From contig NZ_JBGGTQ010000006.1 in NCBI RefSeq assembly GCF_041320705.1, positions 248,001 to 312,000 on the forward strand: DNA of 64,000 bases. Reading direction: 5' to 3'. Of this stretch, positions 43,364 through 51,609 are shown piece by piece. The position numbers and the translations under genes are program-made. The stretch is from Kineococcus mangrovi. Its GTDB lineage: Bacteria; Actinomycetota; Actinomycetes; Actinomycetales; Kineococcaceae. The notes beneath the pieces were generated by a model. That model had not been told where the DNA came from. It worked only from the letters and a program-made list of their open reading frames with translations, and made no database searches. The stretch's first letter is position 1. Each line of letters starts with the position of its first letter.

Positions 43364-43414
43364 GAACGCTCCCAGAGCCCCCTCCGGAAGCTCTCGGCCG
43401 GATCGCTCACACGC

Positions 43415-43444
43415 TCTAGATGATTACTCTGAGTAGCATCTAGA
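43415..43444. promoter_or_regulatory. 30-base AT-rich palindrome upstream of small secreted protein gene
   Basis: Outer arms TCTAGATG (43415-43422) and CATCTAGA (43437-43444) are perfectly complementary. Inner arms TACTC and GAGTA flank a single T at the centre, with one extra base on the left side. The element is about 60% AT in a 74% GC region and lies 97 bases before the GTG at 43541. No T-run follows, so an operator or promoter element is more likely than a terminator. Confidence 0.6.
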
Positions 43445-43540
43445 CTACCCATTCGCGGCTCAAGCGTGCTGGAATGCGGACCGATGCCTGGAGTGTCGGT
43501 GACGCACCGTCTCGACGCAGCAACGAGAAGGAGCCTCACC

Positions 43541-43765
43541 GTGACCAAGCACCGCTCGCTCGCCGCCGTCCTCGTCTCGGGTGCGCTGCTCCTGGGCGGA
43601 GCCGCCTCGGCCCCGGCCGCGTCGGCCGCCGTCAAGATCTCCGTCAAGGCCCCCGTCAAGACCTCCGTCAAGACCTCCGTCGTGAAGGGCCAGGTCACCA
43701 CCGGCCACCTGCGGTCCCTGTCCACCGGCCACCTGCGCTCGGTCTCGGAGGGCCACCTGCGCTGA
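43541..43765 (+). CDS. Small secreted repeat peptide, unknown
   Basis: A 74-residue precursor: a clear signal peptide (TKHRSLAAVLVSGALLLGG, with predicted cleavage after PAASA near residue 29) and a mature peptide of about 45 residues, very rich in Lys, Val, Ser and Thr. The mature part has three KTSVK-like units and then three copies of a GHLR motif spaced ten and nine residues (TTGHLRSLS, STGHLRSVS, SEGHLR end). No Cys. I recognise no family. GTG is supported by agaagga­g-type ribosome site at 43526-43533. A single-gene unit below the palindrome at 43415. Confidence 0.7.
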   Translation: MTKHRSLAAVLVSGALLLGGAASAPAASAAVKISVKAPVKTSVKTSVVKGQVTTGHLRSLSTGHLRSVSEGHLR

Positions 43766-43806
43766 CACGCGGGGCCCGTCGGGTCACGAGCGCTCCCCGG
43801 GCGGGG

Positions 43807-43812
43807 GAAGAT
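43807..43812 (+). promoter_or_regulatory. -10-like box for the GH15 gene
   Basis: GAAGAT ends six bases before the GTG at 43819, matching the leaderless spacing. The overlapping GGGGGAAG could instead act as a ribosome site eight bases from the same start, so the evidence is mixed. Confidence 0.35.
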
Positions 43813-43818
43813 GTGGTC

Positions 43819-45624
43819 GTGGCCAAGATCGAGGACTACGCGCTCATCGGTGACCTCCACACCGCGGCCCTCGTCGACCGCACGGGGTCGATCGACTGGC
43901 TGTGCTTCCCCCGCTTCGACTCACCCGCGTGCTTCGCGGCCCTGCTCGACACCCCGGACGCCGGGCGCTGGCGGCTCGGGCCCAGCGGCGGCGCCCGCAG
44001 CACCCGGCGCCGCTACCGCGACCGGTCCCTCGTGCTGGAGACCGAGTGGGACACCCCCGACGGCACCGTCCGCGTCACCGACTTCATGCCGCAGCGCGGC
44101 AACCACCCCGACGTCGTCCGCATCGTCGAGGGCCTCGAGGGCGAGGTCCGCATGACGTCCGAGCTCACCCTCCGCTTCGACTACGGCTCGATCGTGCCGT
44201 GGGTGCGCCGCCGCGGGGACGAGCTGGAGGCCGTCGCCGGCCCCGACTCCGTCTGGTTCTGGACCACGGCCCCCGTCGAGGGCCGCGACCTCAGCTCGGT
44301 CTCCGACTTCGTCGTCCGCGAGGGCGAGCGCGTCCCCTTCGTCCTGACGTGGGGTCGCAGCCACGAGAAGGTCCCGCACCGGCCCGACCCCTTCCACGCC
44401 CTCGAGGACACCCTGGCGTTCTGGTCGGACTGGAACCGCACCGAGACGGTCGAGGGCCGCTGGGAGGAGGCCGTCACCCGGTCCCTCGTCGTCCTGAAGG
44501 CGATGACGTACGCCCCCACGGGCGGGATCGTCGCCGCCGTGACGACCTCGCTGCCGGAGGAGCTCGGCGGCACCCGCAACTGGGACTACCGGTACTGCTG
44601 GCTGCGGGACGCCACCTACACGCTCCAGGCGATGCTGCTGTCCGGCCACCTCGAGGAGGCCGAGGCGTGGCGGGAGTGGCTGCTGCGCACCGTCGCGGGC
44701 GACCCGGGTGACCTGCAGATCATGTACGCCCTCGACGGCACCCGGCGGCTGCCGGAGATGGAACTGCCGTGGCTGAAGGGGTACGAGGGGTCCTCCCCGG
44801 TGCGCATCGGCAACGAGGCCGCCGGTCAGCTCCAGCTCGACGTCTGGGGTGAGGTCCTCGACAGCCTCTTCCTGGCCCGTCAGGCGGGGCTGGAGCGGCA
44901 GGACGACTCCTGGAACCTGCAGAAGGCGCTCATGCACCACCTCGAGGCGCGCTGGCAGGAACCGGACAACGGCCTCTGGGAGATGCGCGGGGACCGCCGC
45001 CACTTCACCCACTCCAAGGTGATGGCCTGGGTCGCGGCCGACCGCATGGTGCGCAGCGTCGAGGAGTTCGGGCTGCCCGGTCCCGTCCAGCGCTGGCGCC
45101 GGGTGCGCGAGGAGATCCGCGCCGACGTCCTGGCCAACGGCGTCTCACCGACGACCGGGACCTTCACCCAGAGCTACGGCTCCGACAACCTCGACGCCAG
45201 CCTGCTGCTCATCCCGCGCGTCGGGTTCCTCCCGTTCGACGACCCGCGCGTCGTCGCGACGGTCGAGGCCGTGCAGCGCGACCTCACCGAGGACGGCTTC
45301 GTCCTGCGGTACCGGACCGAGGAGTCCTCCGACGGGCTGCCGGGGTCGGAGGGCGTGTTCCTCGCGTGCTCGTTCTGGATGGTCGACGCGCTGCACGGGA
45401 TCGGCCGGACCGACGAGGCGCGCGCCCTGTTCGACCGGCTCCTGTCGCTGCGCAACGACGTGGGTCTGCTCGCCGAGGAGTACGACCCGGTCTCGCGCCG
45501 GCAGCTGGGGAACTTCCCGCAGGCCTTCAGCCACTTCCCCCTGGTCGTCGCCGCGCACCACCTCACCAGCGGTGAGGGCGAGCGCAGCGACGAGGCCGAC
45601 GGGCGCGAGGCCCACGACGGCTGA
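43819..45624 (+). CDS. Glycoside hydrolase family 15 protein (trehalase/glucoamylase-like)
   Basis: A 601-residue GH15-type enzyme: N-terminal beta domain (IEDYALIGDLHTAALVDRTG then SIDWLCFPRFDSPACFAALL) and an alpha/alpha barrel with the family signature GTRNWDYRYCWLRDATYTL. Actinobacterial relatives include trehalases and glucoamylase-like enzymes, so it probably releases glucose from trehalose or alpha-glucans in the cytoplasm; no signal peptide is seen. GTG at 43819 is selected over the in-frame GTG at 43813 from spacing. It ends 3 bases from the convergent DUF427 gene. Confidence 0.92.
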   Translation: MAKIEDYALIGDLHTAALVDRTGSIDWLCFPRFDSPACFAALLDTPDAGRWRLGPSGGARSTRRRYRDRSLVLETEWDTPDGTVRVTDFMPQRGNHPDVVRIVEGLEGEVRMTSELTLRFDYGSIVPWVRRRGDELEAVAGPDSVWFWTTAPVEGRDLSSVSDFVVREGERVPFVLTWGRSHEKVPHRPDPFHALEDTLAFWSDWNRTETVEGRWEEAVTRSLVVLKAMTYAPTGGIVAAVTTSLPEELGGTRNWDYRYCWLRDATYTLQAMLLSGHLEEAEAWREWLLRTVAGDPGDLQIMYALDGTRRLPEMELPWLKGYEGSSPVRIGNEAAGQLQLDVWGEVLDSLFLARQAGLERQDDSWNLQKALMHHLEARWQEPDNGLWEMRGDRRHFTHSKVMAWVAADRMVRSVEEFGLPGPVQRWRRVREEIRADVLANGVSPTTGTFTQSYGSDNLDASLLLIPRVGFLPFDDPRVVATVEAVQRDLTEDGFVLRYRTEESSDGLPGSEGVFLACSFWMVDALHGIGRTDEARALFDRLLSLRNDVGLLAEEYDPVSRRQLGNFPQAFSHFPLVVAAHHLTSGEGERSDEADGREAHDG

Positions 45625-45627
45625 CGA

Positions 45628-45999
45628 TCACCCGACGGTGACCGACACCCGGTCGGGGGAGAACGCCACGTGCCCGGCGATGCGCGCCACGGCCGGGGAG
45701 GCGTCCGGGTACCCCCAGACGCCGTCCGGCAGGTCGGTGCCGCCCGCGCTGACCGACCAGTACGACGCCTCGCCCTTGTAGGGGCACCACGTGCGGGTGT
45801 CGCTGGGCCGCAGCACGTCCGGGTCGACGTCGTCGAGCGGGACGTACTGGACCGCCGGGTGACCGGCCTCGGCCAGCGTCAGGGCCGACGTCGTGCGGGC
45901 GACGACGGTGCCCGCGACGCGCACGACGACCTCCCCCTCGGTCGGCGTCACGGTGATCGGGTGGGCCGGTCCGGGTTCGCGGTGCTCACGGGTGCTCAT
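45628..45999 (-). CDS. DUF427 family protein
   Basis: A 123-residue DUF427 protein. The conserved core TRTWCPYKGEASYW and the closing GHVAFSPDRVSVTVG-like strands are present, as is VQYVPLDDVDPDVLRPS. Function is unknown; the fold is a small beta structure. ATG at 45999 gives a normal-length protein; a GTG nine bases upstream is possible. Confidence 0.9.
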   Translation of the reverse strand: MSTREHREPGPAHPITVTPTEGEVVVRVAGTVVARTTSALTLAEAGHPAVQYVPLDDVDPDVLRPSDTRTWCPYKGEASYWSVSAGGTDLPDGVWGYPDASPAVARIAGHVAFSPDRVSVTVG

Positions 46000-46100
46000 G
46001 CCCGGCACAACCCCCGCCGTCGGCGCGCTCTTCCGCGGGACCGGCCCCCCGGCGGACGGTTGCAGGGGGGCGACCCTTGCGCCGACCGGGTTGTCGTGGG

Positions 46101-46122
46101 GCGCCGGCGGTCAAGCCGGCGC
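46101..46122. other. Perfect hairpin in leader of GGDEF gene
   Basis: Arms GCGCCGGC (46101-46108) and GCCGGCGC (46115-46122) with a six-base loop (ggtcaa), 22 bases before the GTG at 46144. There is no U-tract. It may be a terminator for the upstream region, a leader structure, or a chance hairpin in GC-rich DNA. Confidence 0.4.
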
Positions 46123-46143
46123 GGGAGCGGTCGATACGGGGGT

Positions 46144-47202
46144 GTGCAGGGAACCACCCGACGGACGGACCGCGCGTTCCGTGCTCCGCGTCGTCGTCGC
46201 CTGCTGGACTCGCTGAGCGCGCGCAACCCGCGGTCGGCCCGGACGTGGGCCGCCGTCGCCCTCGTGGTCACGATCCTCACGAACGTCGTCACCGGGGCCG
46301 CCGGCTCCGGCGGGGTGCCCGTCCCGGAGCTGTGCGCCGCCGCCGCCCTCACCGCCCTGTCGGTGGTGCTGCTGCGCCGGCGCGTGGACCGGGTGGGCCC
46401 GCTCATCGTCCTGGCGCCCCTGGCCGGCGTCCTGGCCATCGTCTGGCTCGACCTCGTCACCCGTGACGCCTCCGTCACCGGGCAGGTCTTCTTCATCGTC
46501 CCCGTCGTCTGGGCCGCGGCCCAGCTGCGCGTCGGCGGGGCCGCGCTCGTGACGGCCGCGACGATCGCGGGGGAGGGGGTCGTCGTCTGGACGCTCCTGG
46601 AACCGCAGCGGGCCGTCACGGACTTCGCCTACCTCACGGTCCTGCTCCTGCTCGTCAGCGGTGTCCTGAACCGGTCGGGCGCCGTGCAGGAACGGCTCGT
46701 GGAACAGCTGCGGCAGCAGGCGAGCATCGACCCCCTGACGGGGCTGTGGACGCGGCGGGTGCTGGACCGGGCGACCGCGCGGGCCGTCGAGCGCCGGGCG
46801 GGCGAGGCCTCCCTCGTCATCATCGACCTCGACCGCTTCAAGACCATCAACGACACCTACGGGCACCTCGGCGGTGACGCCGCCCTCACCCACGTCGCGT
46901 CGCTGCTGACCGGGCGCTGCCGGGAGGGCGACCTGGTGGCGCGCATGGGCGGGGACGAGCTGGCCGTCCTCATGCTCGACTGCCCGCGCGAGACCGCGGC
47001 CTGCCGGTCCCAGCAGTTCGTCGACGTCGTGCGGGCCACGCCCCTGCGGCTGCCGGACGGAACCCTCGTGCCGCTGTCGATCAGCGCCGGGCTGGCGTCG
47101 CTGTCCCCGACGGCCACGCGGGCCGAGGACCTCTACGCCAGTGCCGACGCCGCCCTCTACGTCGCGAAGCGGACCGGCCGGGACCGCCTGTCGGCGGCCT
47201 GA
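46144..47202 (+). CDS. Membrane diguanylate cyclase with GGDEL active site
   Basis: A 352-residue protein with about five or six hydrophobic segments in the first 165 residues (for example TWAAVALVVTILTNVVTG and GQVFFIVPVVWAAA), then a GGDEF domain starting DPLTGLWTRRVLDRAT. The substrate motif IIDLDRFKTINDTYGHLGGD is normal; the signature is RMGGDELAVL, with Leu in place of Phe, and an RxxD inhibitory site (REGD) is five residues before it. Probably an active cyclase with a sensor membrane part. It precedes a second GGDEF gene by 47 bases, likely the same transcript. Confidence 0.9.
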   Translation: MQGTTRRTDRAFRAPRRRRLLDSLSARNPRSARTWAAVALVVTILTNVVTGAAGSGGVPVPELCAAAALTALSVVLLRRRVDRVGPLIVLAPLAGVLAIVWLDLVTRDASVTGQVFFIVPVVWAAAQLRVGGAALVTAATIAGEGVVVWTLLEPQRAVTDFAYLTVLLLLVSGVLNRSGAVQERLVEQLRQQASIDPLTGLWTRRVLDRATARAVERRAGEASLVIIDLDRFKTINDTYGHLGGDAALTHVASLLTGRCREGDLVARMGGDELAVLMLDCPRETAACRSQQFVDVVRATPLRLPDGTLVPLSISAGLASLSPTATRAEDLYASADAALYVAKRTGRDRLSAA

Positions 47203-47249
47203 CCCGACGTGCCGGCCCGTTCGCCTGCACGGCTGCGCGGGGAGCACCG

Positions 47250-48356
47250 ATGATGGGAGCGGGACCACCGACGGGGTGGGTGGAGGGGGAGGGACCGGTG
47301 GCGGCACGACGGGCCGCGGGGTGGCGGGCCGACGTCGCGTGGCCCCCCGGCGTCGCCCTCGTCATCGCCGGGCTGGGCCTGTTCGCCCGGTGGGCCGGGC
47401 TGGACGTCCACCTCGCGCCCGCCGTCGCCGGCGGGTTCCTGCTCGGCGTCCAGGGCGCCCCGCGGATGCGCGTCCACGCCGACCCCCGGGGTGCGAGCTC
47501 CTGGGGGCCGTGGCCGCTGCTGGTCTCCTGCCTCCTCATCGGCGTGGTCCTCGCCGCCCTCGGGCTCGGTGTCGTCGTGCCCGGGGCCTGCGCCACGGCC
47601 GGGGTCTACGGCGTCCTGACGGTGCCGACGTGGCGACGGGTGCTGGAGACCGTCGCGTGCGTCCTCGGCAGCTCCGGCCTCGCCTTCGGCGCCCAGGCCC
47701 TCGGCTGGGTCGACGGCGTCGTGGGCCTCCTGCCGGGGCTGCTCATCGGGACCGCCCTGCTCAGCTTCTTCGTCCCCGTCCTGGCCAACGTCGCCGAGTT
47801 CTCCCGGCGCGCACGGGCCACCGCGGACGCGCTCGAGGCCGAACGCCGCGAGCACGTGGCCGTCCTGGAACGGGCCGCCGCGCACGACCCCCTCACCGGT
47901 CTGCTCGGCCGGTGGGGGCTGGAGGAACCGCTGCGCCGGGCGGCGGCCGCCGCCACCGCGGAGTCGATGACCGCGGTGCTGTACGTCGACCTCGACGGGT
48001 TCAAGGCCGTCAACGACGACCACGGCCACGGGGCCGGCGACGAGCTCCTCACGGTCGTCGCCTCCAGGCTGTCCCGCGGCCGGTGCGGTTCCGACGTCGT
48101 CGCCCGCACCGGGGGCGACGAGTTCGTGCTCGTCCTCACGGGCCTGACCGACGCGGCGCAGGCGGCCGCCGCGGCCGCCGGGTTGCGGCACGACCTCGCG
48201 CAGGACGTCGTCCTGCGCGACGGGACGGTCGTGTCCGTCGGCGCCAGCGCGGGGGTCGCGGTGGCCGCCGAACCCCGCGACCCCGACGCGCTGCTGTCCG
48301 AGGCGGACGCGGCGATGTACGCGGAGAAGCGCGACCGCGCGACCCGCAGCGCCTGA
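47250..48356 (+). CDS. Membrane diguanylate cyclase (GGDEF)
   Basis: A 368-residue protein with about five hydrophobic segments (residues 30-190) and a GGDEF domain: DPLTGLLGRWGLEEPL, YVDLDGFKAVNDDHGHGAGD and active site RTGGDEFVLV. The usual RxxD inhibitory site is absent (CGSD occupies it), so it may lack product feedback, unlike its upstream neighbour. ATG at 47250 has ggggag five bases upstream; ATG at 47253 is also possible. Its 3' end faces the GNAT gene. Confidence 0.9.
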   Translation: MMGAGPPTGWVEGEGPVAARRAAGWRADVAWPPGVALVIAGLGLFARWAGLDVHLAPAVAGGFLLGVQGAPRMRVHADPRGASSWGPWPLLVSCLLIGVVLAALGLGVVVPGACATAGVYGVLTVPTWRRVLETVACVLGSSGLAFGAQALGWVDGVVGLLPGLLIGTALLSFFVPVLANVAEFSRRARATADALEAERREHVAVLERAAAHDPLTGLLGRWGLEEPLRRAAAAATAESMTAVLYVDLDGFKAVNDDHGHGAGDELLTVVASRLSRGRCGSDVVARTGGDEFVLVLTGLTDAAQAAAAAAGLRHDLAQDVVLRDGTVVSVGASAGVAVAAEPRDPDALLSEADAAMYAEKRDRATRSA

Positions 48357-48371
48357 CGTCCCCCGCCCGCC

Positions 48372-48920
48372 TCAGCGCAGGCCGACCGCGTCCAGGTCCC
48401 AGAACACCCGGTCGTAGACGAGGGTGCCCGTCATCCAGTCCTCCCACCCGTCCAGGAGGACGACCTGGAAGCCCGCGGGCGGGATGCGCAGCGAGGGACG
48501 GCGGAACCCCAGCTCCCCGGCCGCCCGGAAACCCCTGCCCGCGTAGAAGGCCGGGTCCCCCTCGAGGAACAGCGCCGGCCACCCGCGCGTCGTGGCCGCG
48601 GCCCGCGCCGCCGCGACGAGGGCCGTCCCGATGCCCCGTCCCTGGAACGGCGGCAGGACGCCCAGCGGCGACAGCACCCCGACGTCGACGAGCCGCGCCG
48701 GGGCGTCGAGGAGGTTCCGGCCCGCCATCACGTGCCCGACCACGGTCCCGTCGACCTCCGCGACGAGGGACTCCGGCCGCCCCGGCCGCAACCCCTCGAC
48801 GACGGCGGCGACGGTCCCGCCCTCCTGCCCGAACGCGACGCGGTGGACGGCGGCCACGGCGGCGTGGTCGCGGGGTTCCTCGGGGCGGACGACCACGGGG
48901 ACGTCCCGCGCGGCCGTCAC
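48372..48920 (-). CDS. GNAT-family N-acetyltransferase
   Basis: A 182-residue acetyltransferase resembling the YhbS group: VDVGVLSPLGVLPPFQGRGI with GTALV (acetyl-CoA loop QGRGIG) followed by PALFLEGDPAFYAGRGF. The substrate is unknown. Its GTG start overlaps the stop of the TetR gene (GTGA), so the two are co-translated and the enzyme may belong to the efflux/stress unit. Confidence 0.86.
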   Translation of the reverse strand: MTAARDVPVVVRPEEPRDHAAVAAVHRVAFGQEGGTVAAVVEGLRPGRPESLVAEVDGTVVGHVMAGRNLLDAPARLVDVGVLSPLGVLPPFQGRGIGTALVAAARAAATTRGWPALFLEGDPAFYAGRGFRAAGELGFRRPSLRIPPAGFQVVLLDGWEDWMTGTLVYDRVFWDLDAVGLR

Positions 48921-49597
48921 CGGTGCCGGTCTCCCGCCCGGGAGGATCGACGGGGTGTCGTCACGGCGTCGTGGGTCAGGCCCGCGGTCAGCGGCGCGAC
49001 GGGCAGGGGGGTGAAGGTGTCGCGGCGGGTGCTCACCCCGTCGAGGAACATCGCGAGGTACCTGCGGTAGAGGTCGGGGGACACGGACCGGGTGCGTTCC
49101 ATGATCGCCGACAGGGCCACCTGGAGGAAGATGATGTCGGACTGGTCGAAGTCGGGGCGGACGACGCCCTGGTGCCTGGCCCGCTCGACCAGGGCGGTGA
49201 CCATCGGCGCGATGCGGTCCCGGACCTCGGCGACCCGTGCGTCACCCATCGCCGGGTTGTTCATGATCTCGTTGAGCCCGCGGTCCCCGAACTGCATGTG
49301 CAGGGCCCGGGTGATGAAGGTGAGGAGGCCCTCCCAGGCGTCTGGCTCGGCCAGGGCTGCTTCGGCGACGTCGGCGACGTCGCGCATCCGCTCTTCGAAG
49401 AGGGCGTCGATGACCTCCTCCTTGTTGGCGAAGCGCCGGTAGGCGGTGCCGACGCCGACGCCGGCGTGGTGGGCGATGTCGTTGAGCGTGACGTCGAAGC
49501 CGTGCTGGGCGAACAGCTCGCCGGCGGCCCTCAGGAGCCGTTCGCGGTTGCGAGCGGCGTCGCTCCTGAGCTCGGGGCGGTCCGGCCGGTCTGCCAT
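48917..49597 (-). CDS. TetR-family regulator of the adjacent MFS gene
   Basis: A 226-residue TetR-type repressor: helix-turn-helix at residues 14-60 (ARNRERLLRAAGELFAQHGF, then VGVGTAYRRFANKEEVIDAL) and a helical ligand domain. The last 25 residues are disordered and basic. Divergent from the MFS gene at 49715 across a palindrome, hence a likely self-regulating drug- or metabolite-responsive repressor. A TACGAT -10 box is exactly six bases before the ATG. Confidence 0.92.
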   Translation of the reverse strand: MADRPDRPELRSDAARNRERLLRAAGELFAQHGFDVTLNDIAHHAGVGVGTAYRRFANKEEVIDALFEERMRDVADVAEAALAEPDAWEGLLTFITRALHMQFGDRGLNEIMNNPAMGDARVAEVRDRIAPMVTALVERARHQGVVRPDFDQSDIIFLQVALSAIMERTRSVSPDLYRRYLAMFLDGVSTRRDTFTPLPVAPLTAGLTHDAVTTPRRSSRAGDRHR

Positions 49598-49603
49598 GGC
49601 CCC

Positions 49604-49609
49604 ATCGTA
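49604..49609 (-). promoter_or_regulatory. -10 box, leaderless type, for the TetR gene
   Basis: TACGAT on the minus strand, six bases before the ATG at 49597. Identical in sequence and spacing to the box of the antitoxin gene at 40010. Confidence 0.55.
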
Positions 49610-49616
49610 GCGGCGG

Positions 49617-49639
49617 AAGCGGATGCGACGTATCCGTTT
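49617..49639. promoter_or_regulatory. TetR-type operator between tetR and MFS genes
   Basis: AAGCGGAT (49617-49624) and ATCCGTTT (49632-49639) form an inverted repeat with seven bases between and one mismatch; one more base pairs on each side. It lies just upstream of the TetR -10 box (49604-49609) and ahead of a possible TAGCGT box (49647-49652) for the MFS gene, so a bound repressor would block both. Confidence 0.6.
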
Positions 49640-49659
49640 CTGGTGGTAGCGTCGTCGGA

Positions 49660-49678
49660 GCGGACGTGAGGCGTCCGC
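49660..49678. promoter_or_regulatory. Inverted repeat in MFS leader
   Basis: GCGGACG (49660-49666) and CGTCCGC (49672-49678) pair perfectly around five bases, 36 bases before the GTG at 49715. It could be a second regulator site or an RNA hairpin in the leader. Confidence 0.4.
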
Positions 49679-49714
49679 GGCAGGTGTCGACCAGGGGGAG
49701 GGTGAGGACGAGCG

Positions 49715-51127
49715 GTGACTCCCACCGACCACCGGCGCCCCGTGGCGCCCCGGCCCACCGGCCAGGCCGCGCCGACGGCGACGACCGCGACGACCGCGGT
49801 GGCCGTCCTCGGCTTCTTCGTCGTGACGCTCGACGCCGTCGTGGTCAACGTGGCGCTGCCGACGATCCGTCAGGAGTTCGGCAGCGCCATCACGGGCCTG
49901 CAGTGGGTGGTCGACGGTTACGCGTTGATGTTCGCCGCCCTGCTGCTGAGCGCCGGTTCCGCCGCCGACCGCTTCGGCGCCCGCCGGGTCTTCACCCTCG
50001 GGCTCTGCCTGTTCGTCGTCGCCTCCCTGGCCTGCGGCCTGGCGCCGGGCCTCGACCTCCTGGTGGCGGCCCGGTTCGTGCAGGGTGCCGCGGCGGCGGT
50101 CATGATGCCGGCCTCCATGGCGTTGATCGGCCAGGCCCACGCGAACCCGGTCCGGCGCGCCCGCGCGGTGGGGGTGTGGGCGATGGGCGGGGCGGTGGCC
50201 TCTTCCACCGGCCCGGTGCTCGGCGGCCTGCTCACCGAGGTGAGCTGGCGCCTCATCTTCTGGATCAACCTCCCCGTCGGTCTCGCCGCTCTCGTCCTGC
50301 TGGTCCGGGTCGCCCCCTCCCCGCGACGTCCGGCTCCCCTCGACGGGACCGGTCAGGTCTCCGCGCTGGTGGCGATGGGAGCCCTGACCTACGGCGCCAT
50401 CGAGGCCGGCGCACGGGGCTTCACGGCACCGCAGGTGCTCGCGGCCTTCGCGGCGGCGGCGCTGGGGCTGGTGGTCTTCCTCACCGCCCAGGCCCGGGGA
50501 CGGCACCCGATGGTGCCGCTGCCGTTGCTGCGCACCCCCGCGGTGGCCGTCTCGGCGGTGATCGGGTTCGCCTTCATGGTCGCCTACTACGGCCTGCCCT
50601 TCGTGTTCAGCCTGTACTTCCAGCAGCAACGCGGCCTGTCGCCCCTGGCTGCCGGGGCCCTGTTCCTGCCCATGATGCTGATCGGGCTGGTGCTCACCCC
50701 GGTCTCGGCCCGCATCGTCGAGCGCACGGGACACCGCCTGCCCATCACCGCGGGGCTGCTGGTCATGGCCCTCGGCGCCGTGGCCCTGGCCCTGCTCCCC
50801 GCCTCGGTCCCCCTCGCGGTGCCCTCGGCGCTGCTGGTGCTGATCGGTCTGGGTGGGCCGCTGGTCATGCCGCCCACCACGGCGGTGCTGCTCAACAACG
50901 TCGCCGGTCACAGCGCCGGAACGGCCAGCGGCGTCTTCAACACCAGCCGCCAGGTCGGTGGCGCGCTGGCGATCGCCGTGTACGGCGGCCTGCTCGCCGG
51001 TTCGGGCGGCTTCATGGCCGGCCTGCGCGACAGCCTGCTGATCGCCGCCGCCGTCGTGGCCCTGGCCGCCGTCGCCGCCCTGCGGCTGCGCACGACCGCA
51101 GCCGCCCGTCCCCAGGAGGCACGATGA
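49715..51127 (+). CDS. DHA2-type (EmrB/QacA) MFS exporter
   Basis: A 470-residue drug:proton antiporter-type protein with about fourteen membrane segments. Marks: LDAVVVNVALPTIRQEFG in the first segment, the loop SAADRFGARRVF and the GPVLGGLL motif of segment 5. It should export a hydrophobic or cationic compound, under control of the divergent TetR protein. GTG start with gagggtgagga-like purine-rich sequence upstream. ATGA overlap with the DUF2255 gene. Confidence 0.92.
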   Translation: MTPTDHRRPVAPRPTGQAAPTATTATTAVAVLGFFVVTLDAVVVNVALPTIRQEFGSAITGLQWVVDGYALMFAALLLSAGSAADRFGARRVFTLGLCLFVVASLACGLAPGLDLLVAARFVQGAAAAVMMPASMALIGQAHANPVRRARAVGVWAMGGAVASSTGPVLGGLLTEVSWRLIFWINLPVGLAALVLLVRVAPSPRRPAPLDGTGQVSALVAMGALTYGAIEAGARGFTAPQVLAAFAAAALGLVVFLTAQARGRHPMVPLPLLRTPAVAVSAVIGFAFMVAYYGLPFVFSLYFQQQRGLSPLAAGALFLPMMLIGLVLTPVSARIVERTGHRLPITAGLLVMALGAVALALLPASVPLAVPSALLVLIGLGGPLVMPPTTAVLLNNVAGHSAGTASGVFNTSRQVGGALAIAVYGGLLAGSGGFMAGLRDSLLIAAAVVALAAVAALRLRTTAAARPQEAR

Positions 51128-51531
51128 CGAACTGGACCCCCGACGACCTCGACACCCTCGGCGGTGCCGACGAGATCGAGATCACCACGCTGCGGCCCGA
51201 CGGGTCGGCGCGCCGGTGGACCCCGATCTGGTCGGTGCGCACCGGTGACGACCTCTACGTCCGCTCCTACCGGGGGCAGGCGGGCGCCTGGTACCGCCGC
51301 GCCCGTGGCGGCGAACCCACCCGCGTGCGCGTGCGGGGCCACCGCGAGCACGACGTCACGGTCGAGGTCCCCGGCGAGGTCCCGGGCGAGGCGGCGACCG
51401 TGGTCGACCAGGACGCCGTCGACGCGGCCTACCGGGCCAAGTACGCCCGGTTCGGCACCACCTACCTCGGCCCCATGGTCGCCCCGGCGGCCCGGGCCGC
51501 GACCCTGCGGATCACACCGCTCACGGCCTGA
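51124..51531 (+). CDS. DUF2255 family protein
   Basis: A 135-residue protein of the DUF2255 family: start TNWTPDDLDTLGGADEIEI, then TPIWSVRTGDDLYVRSYRG with AWYRRA, and a closing YRAKYARFG. It is a small split-barrel-like protein commonly linked to flavin or nucleotide handling, but with no proven role that I know of. It overlaps the exporter gene as ATGA. A perfect hairpin follows 29 bases after the stop. Confidence 0.85.
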   Translation: MTNWTPDDLDTLGGADEIEITTLRPDGSARRWTPIWSVRTGDDLYVRSYRGQAGAWYRRARGGEPTRVRVRGHREHDVTVEVPGEVPGEAATVVDQDAVDAAYRAKYARFGTTYLGPMVAPAARAATLRITPLTA

Positions 51532-51560
51532 GGCTGCGAGCACCACCGCACCCACCCCCA

Positions 51561-51580
51561 GCCCGCTCCGTGGAGCGGGC
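51561..51580 (+). terminator. Hairpin after the MFS-DUF2255 pair
   Basis: Arms GCCCGCTCC (51561-51569) and GGAGCGGGC (51572-51580) are perfectly complementary with only GT between (in practice a 7- or 8-bp stem with a small loop). It ends 29 bases before the dehydrogenase start. No T-run follows, so it may be a partial terminator that separates the exporter pair from the oxidoreductase genes. Confidence 0.5.
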
Positions 51581-51609
51581 CTCACCAGCACCTGCGAGGA
51601 GAACGAACC

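Noticed and set aside
46009-46143. Cyclic di-GMP riboswitch in the leader of the GGDEF gene
   Set aside because: There is a strong hairpin at 46101-46122 but I cannot find the conserved GEMM core bases, so only the hairpin is listed.
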